This document shows positions 22,641 to 33,131 of a stretch of 64,000 bases of DNA, piece by piece. The translations under genes were made by a program, and so were the position numbers. Every line of letters starts with the position of its first letter. The stretch's first letter is position 1. Under the pieces are notes generated by a model. The model was not told the DNA's origin, did no database searches, and was given only the letters and a program-made list of their open reading frames with translations. Source of the stretch: Diphasiastrum complanatum. Taxonomy: Eukaryota > Streptophyta > Lycopodiopsida > Lycopodiales > Lycopodiaceae. Location: the NCBI GenBank assembly GCA_029204225.1, contig CM055101.1, positions 1,918,003 to 1,982,002 on the forward strand, read 5' to 3'.

Positions 22641-23234
22641 TTATAGGCAAAACCTTATATAATGTGCAGCTGTTATATGGAAGACTCGAGTACTGGTCAC
22701 TTACGAAAAAGATGTACCCTCTTTACACATGCTCAAGAAGAAAAGTTCTGCTGCGTCAAGTGATTCTTCTGATGCAATTCATGTTATAACTTTGTTCACA
22801 TACAAACTGAAGCAACTGGGACATCGACAAGCAAAGATGTACCCCAAAACAACAATTGATGATCGATGCAACAATAGAGACTGGTCATTTTCTTTTCAAC
22901 ATCGAGTGCGAATTTTTGTATAGATTACAACAATGATATCGTATCCATTTGCGCAGTCCCAAATCTTCATATTCAAACTTTTATAGATTTTTGGAAGGAG
23001 CACATTACAACCATTCATCTACATTTGGAGGACCTGCTCAATCTGAGGATGAGGACATGTGATAACATGGCATGATCTACTTGCCTCTTATTTCTATCTA
23101 CATAATGCAAAATAATTATTTCTTATGATAGTTTGTTTGTTGTTTAAAAAAGAATGAGCTTAGAATAGATTAAGTGTATTTTGATACCAGGTCGAAGATC
23201 AAATCGATCCATGGTCGATTTTCATTTCGACCCA
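22641..23234. other. Unassigned stretch between LTR E and family A LTR
   Basis: Only short frames are present. A phrase near AAGATGTACCC occurs twice (about 22709 and 22833). The position suggests the 3' interior of the element owning LTR E on the minus strand, but no RT or RNase H motif is visible. Confidence 0.3.
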
Positions 23235-23410
23235 GAGTCCATATGTTATTATGATCCTTGTCAAAAGTGGTTATGGAACTTAAGAAGGATATTTCATAGT
23301 TAGAACAGCCACGAGGCTATATAAAGAGCATTTGTTCTCGCATATTTCTTTGAAATGGAATGAAGTGAAGTTAGTGAGTTAATCTATTTTCATTCTCAAG
23401 TCACTGATAG
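23235..23410 (+). mobile_element. copia family A 5' LTR
   Basis: It begins TGTTATTATGATCC, also seen at 37199, and has a TATA-like CTATATAAAG near 23318. The stretch ending GAAATGGAATGAAGTGAAG is shared with 26730-26830. A short leader follows to the gag start at 23468. The end is approximate. Confidence 0.6.
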
Positions 23411-23467
23411 TTATTAGTATCGCTTAGACTAATATCCACCTGGATTTCCAAGGGAAAGCCAGTGCTA

Positions 23468-23623
23468 TCATGGACAAGCTTGATGGAGCCAATTACCATA
23501 TGTAGAAATTTAAGATGAGAACTGTGCTAATGGCTAAGGAATTGTATGACGTTGTTATAGGTGCAGAGGTAAGAAACAAAGTTGACGATGTTGCAATATC
23601 TCGATGGAAGCTGAAGGTCCTTT
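23468..23623 (+). pseudogene. copia family A gag N-terminus
   Basis: The frame reads MDKLDGANYHM, a stop, KFKMRTVLMAKELYDVVIG, the usual start of a copia gag, and matches 37292-37440. It is cut at 23623 by LTR E. Confidence 0.8.
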
Positions 23624-23862
23624 GAGTTAGAATTAACGTAGAAACATTGTGTTACTGTACTGTGGGTCCTATCAGTGGACGGGACATGCCTCCCGCCAAC
23701 GGCAACCTGGGTCTTGCATGGGTTGCCTGAGTGAACAACTATATGTACAGTGTAATTTCATTTTGAGAAATACAGTTGCTATGTGAGCTTGCTGTGGAGA
23801 GTGTTTTCTGTCTGTGTTACTGTGTAGCATGATCTGTGTTCCTGTTCAATGCAAATTCTAAG
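23624..23862 (+). mobile_element. LTR E, plus-strand copy, with 5' element leader
   Basis: The 239-bp LTR has TTAGAATT near its start (23627) and AATTCTAA near its end, a perfect 8-bp inverted repeat typical of TGTTAGAATT-type copia LTRs. A canonical primer-binding site follows at once. The leader from 23877 runs into unassigned DNA up to about 24863. Confidence 0.75.
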
Positions 23863-23863
23863 T

Positions 23864-23876
23864 TGGTATCAGAGCC
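23864..23876 (+). other. Primer-binding site of element E
   Basis: TGGTATCAGAGCC exactly matches the usual initiator-methionine-tRNA complement in plant copia elements and sits two bases after the LTR. Confidence 0.9.
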
Positions 23877-24863
23877 GTACAGGGAGTGTACACAGTACAA
23901 CATCGTCGTTGAAGAGAGCTTCGGGAGAACTGTCTTCTGAGAGTTCGAGGTTTACGGCGGGTTGAAGACGGAAATAGAAGCACGGGTGCACGGTTTCTAG
24001 TTTCTAGAGGCTTGCTAAGCTTAGCAGAGGGACTATTAGCCTGTGCATAGCATCAAACAAGGAAAAATTTGGTGAAAATTTGACAATTTTGAAGCCAGCT
24101 GAAAATTGAAACCGGGTTTGGGGTTACGATTTTTATACATAACTGGTGATTTCTTCATTGTTTGTGCACCATTTTCGATGTCGTAAGGACAGAAATAAAG
24201 CTAATCACATTGTCAACCAGCCATGGAGAGATTCTGAGGTTTATGTCAGAGATTTGTCTCCAGACAATTAACCTAGCAGATTTGCGGTAAAAGGTGAAAA
24301 AAAAGCCACTTTGTCAAGTTGAGCTAAAATCACCGTTTCTCCACAGGAATTTCTTGAGTGAACACTCTACAGACTTGGAATCAGTAGGGCGACCCTGCTC
24401 CAGGCCTCAAATTGTTCTCAAATCGATCCAGAGGCGAGTTAGATCAAATAAAAATGAGTGTGGGGAGGCGCGACCGTAGACAGGGAGGTCGCGGACTGTT
24501 CGCGCATGGAACCAGGGTGAGAGCATGGCGTTTCTAAGTGGATAGTGTCTACAAGACTCTCCAGAGTATCAGTCTTTGAAGACAACGATGTGTTACTGAG
24601 CCACTTTCTGCTCTTCCATCTCTTCATCGTTGCCCTGCTGTGGCTGGTTCCTTCTCCTTGTCTATGCCGTGGCTCGTTAGATAGTGTAGCGCAGGCATCC
24701 CAAAGGAAGCCGAGAACCACGACTTAGCTTCCCAGCCTTCAACTCTTGCCATCCAAACCCACTTGACATACAAGCAGCCAACGCGCCAACAACGATCAGA
24801 CTGAACCAACTTGAAGTTCCGAAAACCAACATTGAGATCCAACCTGACGCCATGCCAGATCGA
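23877..24863. other. Leader of element E and unassigned DNA
   Basis: The first 200-400 bp look like an untranslated retroelement leader. No gag domain can be read after it. Overlapping short frames at 24440-24900 on both strands show no family features. The stretch ends where the large inverted repeat begins. Confidence 0.35.
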
Positions 24864-25139
24864 GTGAGTGCCCTAGCAAGTGATATACTCCTCATCACCT
24901 ATTGTTGTCCGACTCTTGAGCCTATGAGCCCATTACAATGGCTATTCATCTTTTTGTTGAGCAATGCTGAATCTCTAAGCAAATGAAGAATAGAGTTGTG
25001 CTCTTCTAAACCATTCTTAGACTCTTGCTCATAAGTCGACTCCATAACCCAATGGAGCTTGAGCTATAATTGTGGTATAGAACAAACGACTTCCGTTAGC
25101 AATTTTCCTTATATTGGCAGTCTATTTGGGGGTCGTTTT

Positions 25140-26700
25140 ATAATCTTTCATGTACTTTATCAAGAAGAAGTCAAAAGCTTTCAATTGTTTCAGAATCTTC
25201 AAGGAGCATGCAAAGAAAGAAATTGGCAGACAAATCAAAGCCCTGAGGTCCAATAATAGTGGAGAGTACATCTCTACTAAATTCAAGGAGTACTCCTAGA
25301 GCCAAGGCATTGGACAACAATTTATCACTCCTTATTTGCCTCAATCTAATGGCTTAGCCGAGAGGAAGAATCGTACCCTGGTCGAGGCAGCCAAATGTAT
25401 GCTGGCACATGAATCTTTGTCGAAGAGCTTCTGGGTTGAAGCTCTCCCCACTACAGCCGATGTTCAAAACAAATGTTCGACTAAGGCCCTCATAGGCAAA
25501 ACACCACATGAGGTTTGGACAGGTTCTAAGGCTTCAATGAAGAACCTTCGAGTGTTCGGATGCATCACCTATGCGCAGATCCCAAAGGAGACGAGGAAGA
25601 AATTCAACTTCCAAGGTCTCAAGACCATCCTTATTGGATACACTTCATCTGACCAAGCTATACGATTTTATTCAGTAGGGATACAGTCTTTATCGAGGAT
25701 CAGTTTGACGATTTCAAAGGCAAATGCAAAGTTCCATGCAAACCTTTGATGCCTCTGCCTCCGATACGACAATTCGAGTCTCGGGCTCAAGTGTGCCTAT
25801 AGTCGATGGACTACCCGACAACGAGTCAGATGAAGAAGTTGTTGTTACTCAGCAACAACAAATCCAAGGATTGGCAGCCAACGGCACCTCCTCCAAGAAG
25901 ATCAAACCGAGTGCACACACAGCCCACAGAGTACATTCCTGAGTTTTGGCATGTCTTTTAATACATGAGCCGACTACCGTCGAAGAGGCACTTAGACAAC
26001 CAGACTTTAATGTTTGGAGAGAAGCGATGAACATAGAGTATTCCTCTCTGATCAAGAACCAGACATGGTCAGTAGTCAAAGCTCCCTCTGGCAACAATCT
26101 TATTCATTGCCAATGGAGCTATGATCGAAGGAAGGCTCGACTAGTAGCACGAGCATTCGCTCAGATCCCCAACATTGACTAAAATGAGACTTTCAGTCCA
26201 GTAGTCAAGCATTCATTGATACGAGCCCTCCTATCATATGTTGTAGCAGCCGACCTTGAAGTACATCAACTCGATGTATAGACACCTTATTTGAATATAA
26301 TCATCGAAAAAGACATCTACATGCTCCAGCTTGAAGGATACGTTCACGAAGGTATGAAGCATCATGTCTACAAGCTCCACAAAGCACTTTATGGCTGATT
26401 CTAATGTCTACTTCAAGTTAATGCAGTAATCTTTTATAATTATCACCTTGTATGTCGATGATACGTTGCTTTTCAACAATAGTACCAATCAAGTGAAGGA
26501 TGCTAAAAAGATGTTGTCTTCCGAACTTGACAGGACCGATTTGGGCAAAGCTCACTTCTGTTTGGGCATTCAACACAGCGAGAAGGCTGATCTTTATCAC
26601 TCAGCAACGGTATCTTCACAATACCCTTATCAGATACAATTTGATCAATTGTAAACTAGCTCACTCACCAATGGATTCAGGCTTGCGATTATCGAAGGGC
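25140..26700 (+). pseudogene. copia family A integrase-RT fragment in arm 1
   Basis: Integrase is readable as NNSGEYIS, then FITPYLPQSNGLAERKNRTL (25320-25380), SFWVEALPTT and WTGSKASMKNLRVFGC. After the linker, RT reads EALRQPDFNVWREAMNIEY, ARLVARAFAQ, ETFSPVVKHSLIRALL, LEVHQLDV and, further on, LVCR/YVDDT near 26450. Stops and frameshifts are frequent, and a deletion removed part of the RT start. The second integrase catalytic residue is N instead of D, as in the other family A copies. Confidence 0.85.
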
Positions 26701-26840
26701 CAATGCCAAGAAGTGGTTATGGAAGTTAAGACGGTTATTTCATATTTAGAACATCTACGAGGGAGCATTTGTTCTCGCATATTTCTTTGAAATGGAATGA
26801 AGTGAAGTTAGTGAGTTAGTCTATTCTCATTTTATTGATG
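26701..26840 (+). mobile_element. copia family A 3' LTR remnant
   Basis: The stretch from GTGGTTATGGAAGTTAAG through GAAATGGAATGAAGTGAAG matches the LTR at 23260-23400. RNase H is missing between RT and this LTR. Confidence 0.6.
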
Positions 26841-27083
26841 TGAATGATTTACTCTCTCTATGCTATTTTCAAGATTATACTTATGAAGTTTTGCTCATAT
26901 AGTAGAATCTCATTATTCTTATTTAAGTGATCATTATTCAATGCAATGAATGCTTGTCTGATGCGAGGGGAAGTAATGCTTGTTACCATAATTAGAATAC
27001 AGTGACAAGTCTGAAATCGTAGTACATACATAAACGATGAATGGCATGTAGTTCCAACTTCTATAATTCCATTATCCATATTT

Positions 27084-27171
27084 AAGCCCAACGGGGTTGG
27101 CTCAGTTGGTTAGCTTGACATCCAAAGTTTCTTTGGTCTCATGTTCGAGCCTCCCCTTGGAAACCAAGAAG
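27084..27171 (+). mobile_element. tRNA-derived short insertion (SINE-like) with target-site duplication
   Basis: The 88-bp insert contains an A-box-like TGGCTCAGTTGG and a B-box-like TGTTCGAGCCT, the internal RNA polymerase III promoter arrangement of tRNAs. It is bounded by 14-bp direct repeats CATTATCCATATTT (27070-27083 and 27172-27185). The matching place in arm 2 (about 52137-52155) is an uninterrupted empty site. It lacks a poly(A) tail, so it could be a very short SINE or a tRNA retrocopy. It does not fold as a clear functional tRNA. Confidence 0.75.
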
Positions 27172-27185
27172 CATTATCCATATTT

Positions 27186-27690
27186 CATAAAAGCAAATCA
27201 CAAATTGTTATAACGTCTATTAGTCTGCAACGTGTAAACAACCTAAAAGTGAAATCCTAAATTCTTCATAATAAAGCCTGAGGAGATAGGGCTGAATCAT
27301 GATACCTAAAGGCCAACTAGTGATGTCTAGCATAGCCTCCTCCTAGTCACCCATGATGTAGTGTAGGCTCTAGCTGAAGACCCTCATCCTCACCTTGTTG
27401 ACATATTTGCTTTTCTTTGAAAGACAAATAGCACTTTGGCATGCGGTGCAACTTGAAAATGTGATGCATAGTCCGACATATCTAAATAAATAACGAGTAC
27501 CGAGGTTAACCATAGCATTCTATTACCTAGTCATATTCCAGGCAACTCCCTTGGATCACTTTTTTGGGTTGGTATCCAAAGTGTTTTTTGGTCCCAAGTT
27601 TTAGCCCTCTTAGGGGTCCAATATGCATTTAGTCACGTTCTAGGGTACTACATATTATGTAACGACTAGGGTTTTGAAGGTGTCCAAATA
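27186..27690. other. Non-coding upstream flank of the BPS1/ROH1-like gene, arm 1
   Basis: No coding sequence is recognised. A segment near 27565-27610 (GGGTTGGTATCCAAAG, then TTTTTTGGTCCCAAG) resembles part of the tRNA-like insert, without an A box, and is present in both arms. A telo-box-like TAGGGTTTT lies near 27667-27675. Confidence 0.5.
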
Positions 27691-27693
27691 GCA

Positions 27694-27701
27694 TATAAAT
27701 A
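27694..27701 (+). promoter_or_regulatory. Probable TATA box of the BPS1/ROH1-like gene, copy 1
   Basis: TATAAATA lies about 385 bp before the start codon and about 35 bp before the GA tract, which would then be in the 5' untranslated leader. The same box is kept in arm 2 at 51622-51629 (minus strand). Confidence 0.55.
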
Positions 27702-27731
27702 GAGATCGATAGAGAGAACACCACACACTTG

Positions 27732-27734
<3 letters not shown>

Positions 27735-27772
<38 letters not shown>
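27735..27772 (+). repeat. GA microsatellite in the 5' leader, copy 1
   Basis: An uninterrupted (GA)n run of about 18-19 units is followed by GCGAGC-type variants. The matching CT run in arm 2 (51557-51588) is shorter, as expected for microsatellite slippage after duplication. Confidence 0.9.
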
Positions 27773-27775
<3 letters not shown>

Positions 27776-28080
27776 AGCGAGCGAGAGTGAGAGCGCGAAC
27801 GATTTGCCAAGAACAGCCTTACTTGAATGCAGACGTGTTGAATGTAAGAGACAGAGGGCGGAACTCAATAAATTCCTTCGAACCTCTGAGTCAGTGATAA
27901 TCCGTAGCTGGGTTCGTCGAAAATCTCAAGGCGAATTTTACTTCATAATTTTTTTTTCTTGACAACGTTCTCAAGCTATTTCAGAAGGTACAGCGGTAGG
28001 CAGGTAGCCTTACCTTGATTTCTGCAAAATACACAGACGGCAAAGGTTGCTTCCTTAACTCTGCCTAAAGAAACAACGCC

Positions 28081-29025
28081 ATGGTTTTTGTGATTTCGCT
28101 GCGATCTCACGGTCATGGTGCTGCCAATATGTCATTTCACGACAATTTGTTGTCATGTCTGCAAAAATTGGAAGAGTCAATTGGAGATAAGTTTTTCACA
28201 ATAGACTGGATGCAGTATGCTGTGGATATCCTCAGATCTTCTCTTGCAGCCGTTTTGGATTTAGCGGAGAAGGTTGTTTTTCCATTAAAATGCTTTAGTA
28301 CTCTGATGGATGAGACAGTGCGACTTATGAATGTTTATAAAGCTTTGATGACGGGTATTTCCAGATTGCGAATTTATGGGCGGGTAGTCCATATAGCTGT
28401 TGAAGCTCTTCAAGCAGGTGGGGATGATTATGATACCATAGTTCAGGCTCTAAATCATTGCCGACGAGAGATGTCCAGAATACATCAAGCAAACAAGCAA
28501 CTTGTTGATATGAAACTTGAGGCAGAGGAGGAGCTTTGGTATTTTGGTAGCAGATATGCAAAGCAATTTGATCCTTGCGCAGTAATTTACCCCATGAAGA
28601 GCATAATTTCTTTCGTTTCAATGATTCTTCTGTTTGGACTCCTTCACATGGATAGTTCTTACTCCGCTAAACTGATTGCGATTTGTTCGACGGGCGAATG
28701 GGCTAAATCTACGTCTAATTCACATCAAACGCTTATCGAACGAATTGGCTTGCGGTTCAGTGAGGAAACGAAAGAGAAAATCCTTCTAAGAGAATTTGGA
28801 AACATGCAAGCTCATGTGGATAATTTTTTCATTGAATTTCAGTCATTTGGAGAACAGGTTCCGCGCTCGTTCGAATTGCGAATGTCAGATGTTACGGAGC
28901 TTCGGCATAGCTTAAACAGTCTGAACTGTGGTTTGGAAAGTTTGGAGTGCACCGTACGTGATCTTTTTGATGACATAGTCGCGGGTAGGACAAAACTCAT
29001 TTCTGCAGTAACGAAATTTTGTTGA
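28081..29025 (+). CDS. BYPASS1/ROH1-like (DUF793-type) protein, copy 1
   Basis: An intact single-exon frame of 314 residues; arabidopsis BPS1-family proteins are about 350. The start codon lies in a strong plant context (GCCATGG). An N-terminal helical region with FSTLMDETVRLMNVYKALM (residues 72-90) resembles the conserved family segment where a DxxV/LLDVCN-like block precedes helices. A hydrophobic stretch SIISFVSMILLFGLLHM (about 174-190) corresponds to the single membrane-like segment in that family. The C-terminal half is helical (RIGLRFSEETKEK, LNCGLESLE). Family members act in root-derived long-distance signalling (BPS1) or exocyst contacts (ROH1); which applies here is unknown. The assignment rests on pattern resemblance. 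UPF0496-type proteins are an alternative. Confidence 0.68.
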   Translation: MVFVISLRSHGHGAANMSFHDNLLSCLQKLEESIGDKFFTIDWMQYAVDILRSSLAAVLDLAEKVVFPLKCFSTLMDETVRLMNVYKALMTGISRLRIYGRVVHIAVEALQAGGDDYDTIVQALNHCRREMSRIHQANKQLVDMKLEAEEELWYFGSRYAKQFDPCAVIYPMKSIISFVSMILLFGLLHMDSSYSAKLIAICSTGEWAKSTSNSHQTLIERIGLRFSEETKEKILLREFGNMQAHVDNFFIEFQSFGEQVPRSFELRMSDVTELRHSLNSLNCGLESLECTVRDLFDDIVAGRTKLISAVTKFC

Positions 29026-29602
29026 GTGATTCTTCGCTAGTTGCACATCTAGAATGACTATCGCAAGATTCTTTACTAGCTGGATATTGAGGAGTAACAT
29101 GGCATCAAATTAACTGACAAAAATAGAAATCTTTTATCGTTGTTTATATTCTTGAAAGGCAAGATAATTGAGGTCTACAATTTACTTGGTAGAGAAAATT
29201 GTAATTGTGATTGCTCTGTCTCAATTGCTCATGGCCTTTACTATGGCTCCTTTGTAGTATTACCATTGCGTCAGCATTTTGCTTAGAATATATCTGAACG
29301 GGCACAAAGTTTTACAAGCCAAAAAGAGAACTTAATTCGTTAAGTGTCTTTCAATCAAAAAGAGCATGAACAATATAATTTATTAATTACAAAAAAAAAA
29401 TTAATTTCATCACTACGAGCTATAGGCATATGATCATCAATTGCAATTGTTTAAGGCAGAAGTTCAATAAACTCAAATTTGTGATTGATCCCTTGGGATA
29501 CAATTCATGAAAGGACAAACTGTTGGAATTGAAATCTTAAGTGTCCTACGATGGCAGAAATCTATCAATACAGTACTTTTCAATTTTTACAATGTACACA
29601 CA
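29026..29602. other. 3' flank of BPS1/ROH1-like gene, copy 1
   Basis: No gene is seen. The AT-rich flank is shared with arm 2. Its first 400 bp also appear downstream of the gene fragments at 32333 and 46135, so it was duplicated four times in total. Confidence 0.7.
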
Positions 29603-29689
29603 TATATGTGCTGCACAATGTCATATATGTGCTACACAATGTCACAAATGTCGGGACTTGGTCCCATCGATGGCAACCTTGCCATGTTT

Positions 29690-30240
29690 TGACTCCACAA
29701 TAGAAGCATTTAAGCTTAGATTTATCTTTCTTCTTGCCAACAAAAGTAGAAGACTCACCTTGAGATTGTCCTTTAGATCACTTGACTTTGTTGTTGCCCT
29801 TGAACTTGCCCTTTGAGAACATAGCCTCCTCCTTTCCAGGTTGAGATGTGGAAGTGGATCCTCCTCTTGATAGAAGCCTAAACTCCTTATTCACCAAGAT
29901 TTCTTGCATGTCCACAATACTTGGCAATGTCTTTTGAATAACAAAACTTTGAGCAAGATTAGCATGATCATCCAACAAGCCATTGAAAACTACTTGAACA
30001 AGTGCTATCTCCTTAAGTCTTTCATCAATACATGCTAACTCATCATTGAATGCTTTAACCCTCAAAACAAAAGCATAAGCACTTTCATCCTTATTTTAAA
30101 AACTTGAAAAGATTTGACTCCTAAGGGTTAGAACCCTTGATGTAAACTTGGACTCATAAACCTTCTTTAGAGATTCCCAAGCCTTACTAGATGTAGTGCA
30201 CTTACCAACTTCCTTGAGAAGTTCAATTTGTCACATTCAT
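29690..30240 (-). pseudogene. copia gag fragment (UBN2-type)
   Basis: On the minus strand: KVYESKFTSRVLTLRSQIFSS, a stop, then FVLRVKAFNDELACIDERLK, VQVVFNGLLDDHANL and SFVIQKTLPSIVDM, ending in a lysine-rich tail before a zinc knuckle would be expected. This is the middle of a copia gag related to the element at 39755. The part from 30010 is inside the direct repeat. Confidence 0.8.
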
Positions 30241-30242
30241 CT

Positions 30243-30698
30243 TGATCACATGAAGAGCTTTTTTGGTCTTCAAATTGAGAACAGTGTTATGCTCAAAGAA
30301 AGTCGATCAAGACATTCACCAGACTTTCAGAATGAGGACTATACAGCACCAATATTCCATGGCTTGAAATTGAGTGGCTATTTTAAGAACCCGATATGTG
30401 AACCATTTCAGTTTGATTTGGGAGCTTTAGTGAATGATTTTATTTTTGAAACAATCTAATGGAGTATGAGGTATTCAACATGGATACTACTAGCAATGAA
30501 GAGATTTCATTATTGCATAGAAATCCAACTCATATCATTACTCGGATTCTTGTTCAATGCCTCATGAATCCATTTCACAAGAGCTTAAAGTGGCTTCTAT
30601 TGGAGACTCTTATTCCTATGGATTCTCTTCAACTCAATGGCCAATATCTAATTCACTGCATATTCAGAATGTATTAACAAGAATAATGATTGGGAATA
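30243..30698 (+). pseudogene. Unrecognised coding-like module, copy 1
   Basis: The frame reads FFGLQIENSVMLKESRSRH, PDFQNEDYTAPIFHGLK and GYFKNPICEPFQFDLG, then frameshifts (this copy lost bases near 30450). A second frame gives MPHESISQELKVASIGDSYS. No family is recognised. The module recurs at 32833, 43985 and 46635, always beside a gypsy LTR on its right. It could be the host gene piece into which that gypsy inserted. Confidence 0.35.
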
Positions 30699-31067
30699 TG
30701 TTACAACTCCCTAGGATATTTGACTGCCTTAAAGGTTCCGTAGACCCCATACAAGTGACGATGCACCGTAACTGCCCATCCGTAGGGTCACAACCGACCC
30801 ACCCCCATGCACTGGAGCAATCGACATAATCATGCCCGGTCAAGCCTCCTACGATAACTGGCATCCCATATGCACTCTACTCTCCCTAGCACACATCTCC
30901 TAGCCTAAAGATGCATCCCGGCTCATGCACGTGCTACCCCACCACTATATAGGCATAGCACAGTGGGTCCCTTCAAGCACGGTCTTGTCGGCGACACGTG
31001 ACCACCTAGGATGGTGATGCGTGGCACCCAAACATGTTGAAAACTCCAGTCTTGCATCATGCTCCTT
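30699..31067 (-). mobile_element. Truncated gypsy LTR G, copy A1
   Basis: It matches the LTR at 33132-33542 from its 3' end (TGTTACAACT on the plus strand) up to GCATCATGCTCCTT, where it stops and AT-rich DNA begins. A TATA-like CTATATAGTGG on the minus strand is present. The first ~115 bp of the LTR are missing. Confidence 0.75.
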
Positions 31068-32332
31068 TAGTGAATTCATTAAATTGAGTTTATCACTCAG
31101 AATTGGTCACAGTGTTTTCACTAAGTCTAAATTACTTTGTGGTGATAGATAAGTTAAAATTGACAAGAGGAACCGCAATGAAATTGCGGACAGGTTTATT
31201 GTATTGTCATTCTTTTTACTTTTGGAGTTGGGAACTCCCAGATTGAAAGTTAAAATTTGAATTTTTTTTCTTTGTTGTTGAATTTGAATTTGGTAAAAAT
31301 TTGAAAGTTACTTGTCTAATAGTTTTCTAATTGATGTTGATCGCTAGAATTCTATCAGTCAAAGAAATGTTTGTGCAAGATACTCGTTAAATTTTATTAA
31401 AATCATCAAACAATATGAAATGATCAGATTGAATGAGTGGGAATGGTATTCTTTATCTAGACAGTAAATCTGACAGCATATGATTCAAGAATTATTGAAA
31501 TTCTATTGGTGGGATTTCCATTCATGTAATTTTATATTCTGTGTTTGGATAGGTTTTATCAATATTAACGAAGTAATGCCAAACCATTCAATAAAAAGGA
31601 AACACAGTCCAATTTGATTGGAAAATTTGTCGTAATAGAAATTACATAACTAATTTCATTTCCAGTAAAATCCTATGGTGAATTATATTCAAAAGATCAG
31701 ACTAATACGGTTTCACATACTAGTAAATGATTTTTGATATAACAGAAATTGTTTTGGACTTTTTCCTATTGTAACTGATTTTTAAACATTTACTACTGTC
31801 ATTACATCTTTTTGGTACCTTAGCTGAAATAGATTTCCAGAGAACTAAAAATTCTAAGGAAGGAAGAAGAGTGGACATCAGATGATAGTAAGTAGTATCA
31901 GGAAATGTATTTTGCAGTTAGGATTTTGGTAATCCCTATAAATAATTGCTTAATACTGGTTATTGATGTCCTGGTTTGAATTCATTCAGTTGAACTCGTA
32001 ACTGATATCTTTGTGACCATTGAGTTATCCGCAGTTTTGGATGTCAATTGTGAGGTTAAAAGTGGAATCTAATATGTGGTAATAAATGAAAGACTTCACA
32101 TGATATCGCTTTAGAATATTTGAGAGAAAAGGATCCGGCCTTTGAAAATAATTGCAGCCAAACCTTCAAAACAGATCATTACTTAAGGTTTCTTGTAACA
32201 TCCAATGATAAGATGTTGAATGTCCAAAAATACTCATAGAAAAGTTGAATAGAGCTACTAGTTGATTTTTATTATCCATTACTATGGATGGTATACACAA
32301 AATAGGAAGATAAATACAGTGAATACTTTGAA
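31068..32332. other. AT-rich non-coding segment
   Basis: No gene or element domain is seen. The segment is duplicated at about 44870-46134, and its first 450 bp appear a third time at about 36380-36840. It could be promoter-side DNA of a lost gene. Confidence 0.5.
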
Positions 32333-32832
32333 GGTTTGGAAAGTTTGGTGTGCATCGTACGTGATCTTTTTGATGACATAGTTGTGGGAAGGACAAAACT
32401 CATTTCTGCAGTAAGGAAATTTTGTTGAGTGATTCTTCACTAGTTGCACCTTTAGAATGACTATCGCAAGATTCTTTACTAGCTGGATATTCAGGAGTAA
32501 CATGGCATCAAATTAACTGAAAAAATAGAAAATCTTTTATCGTTGTTTATATTCTTGAAAGGCAAGATAATTGAGGTCTACAATTTACTTGGTAGAGGAA
32601 ATAGCAATTGTGATTACTCTATCTCAATTGCTCGTGGCCTTTACTATGGCTCCCTCGTAGTATTACCATTGTGTCAGTATTTTGCTTAGAATATATCTGA
32701 ACAGGCACAAAGTTTTACAAGCCAAAAAGATAAGTTAATTCGTTAAGTGTCTTTCAATCAAAAAGAGCATGAACAATATAATTTATTAATTACAAAAAAG
32801 AATTTAATTTCATCACTACGAGCTAAAGGCAT
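32333..32832 (+). pseudogene. 3' end of BPS1/ROH1-like gene with 3' flank, copy A
   Basis: From GGTTTGGAAAGTTTGG the sequence matches 28929-29430. It encodes IVRDLFDDIVVGRTKLISAV and the KFC terminus, then the gene's stop and about 400 bp of 3' flank. The rest of the gene is absent. The minus-strand frame across it is a shadow. Confidence 0.85.
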
Positions 32833-33131
32833 CGATATGCGAACCATTTCAGTTTGATTTGGGAGCTTCAGTGAATGATTTTATTTTTGACAACAATCTA
32901 ATGGAAATGAGGTATTCAACATGGATACTACTAGCAATGAAGAGATTTCATTATGCCATTGAAATCCAACTCATACCAATCTTGTTCAATGCCTCATGGA
33001 TCCATTTCACAAGAGCTTGAAGTGGCCTCTACTCGCGACTCTTATTCCTATGGATTCTCTTCAACTCAATGGCCAATGTCTAATTCACGTGCATATTCAT
33101 AATGTATTAACAAGAATAATGATTGGGAATA
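32833..33131 (+). pseudogene. Unrecognised coding-like module, copy 2
   Basis: It matches 30401-30698 with small indels (CEPFQFDLGASVNDFIF, WPLLATLIPMDSLQL). It joins the gene fragment on its left and LTR G on its right. Confidence 0.35.

Larger units (their letters stand above)
24864..29602 (+). repeat. Large inverted repeat, arm 1
   Basis: It begins GTGAGTGCCCTAGCAAG and ends at CAATGTACACACA. Its reverse complement is 49729-54307. The arms share a copia fragment, non-coding flank, a complete gene and its 3' flank. The main differences are an 88-bp insert present only here (27084-27171), a segment near 25290-25365 missing from arm 2, and about 30 bp near 26115 missing from this arm. The two gene copies differ at only two residues, so the duplication is recent. 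Confidence 0.93.

Noticed and set aside
24439-24898. Overlapping short frames on both strands, one with a hydrophobic stretch
   Set aside because: No domain, no second copy and no matching frame extends it; not enough to call a gene.
27084-27171. A functional tRNA gene
   Set aside because: A- and B-box-like motifs are present, but the sequence does not give a convincing cloverleaf and is bounded by a target-site duplication with an empty site in the other arm. It is an insertion.
27667-27675. Telomeric repeat remnant
   Set aside because: Only one TAGGGTTTT-like unit is present in each arm; a telo-box in a promoter is more likely than telomeric DNA.
27729-27962. A coding frame rich in RE/ER dipeptides across the GA tract, and its counterpart at 51369-51590
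   Set aside because: The composition comes from the microsatellite, and it lies in the probable 5' leader of the downstream gene.
28325-28621. Minus-strand frame inside the BPS1/ROH1-like gene (and 50710-51006 plus)
   Set aside because: Antisense shadow; it is conserved only because the gene itself is duplicated.
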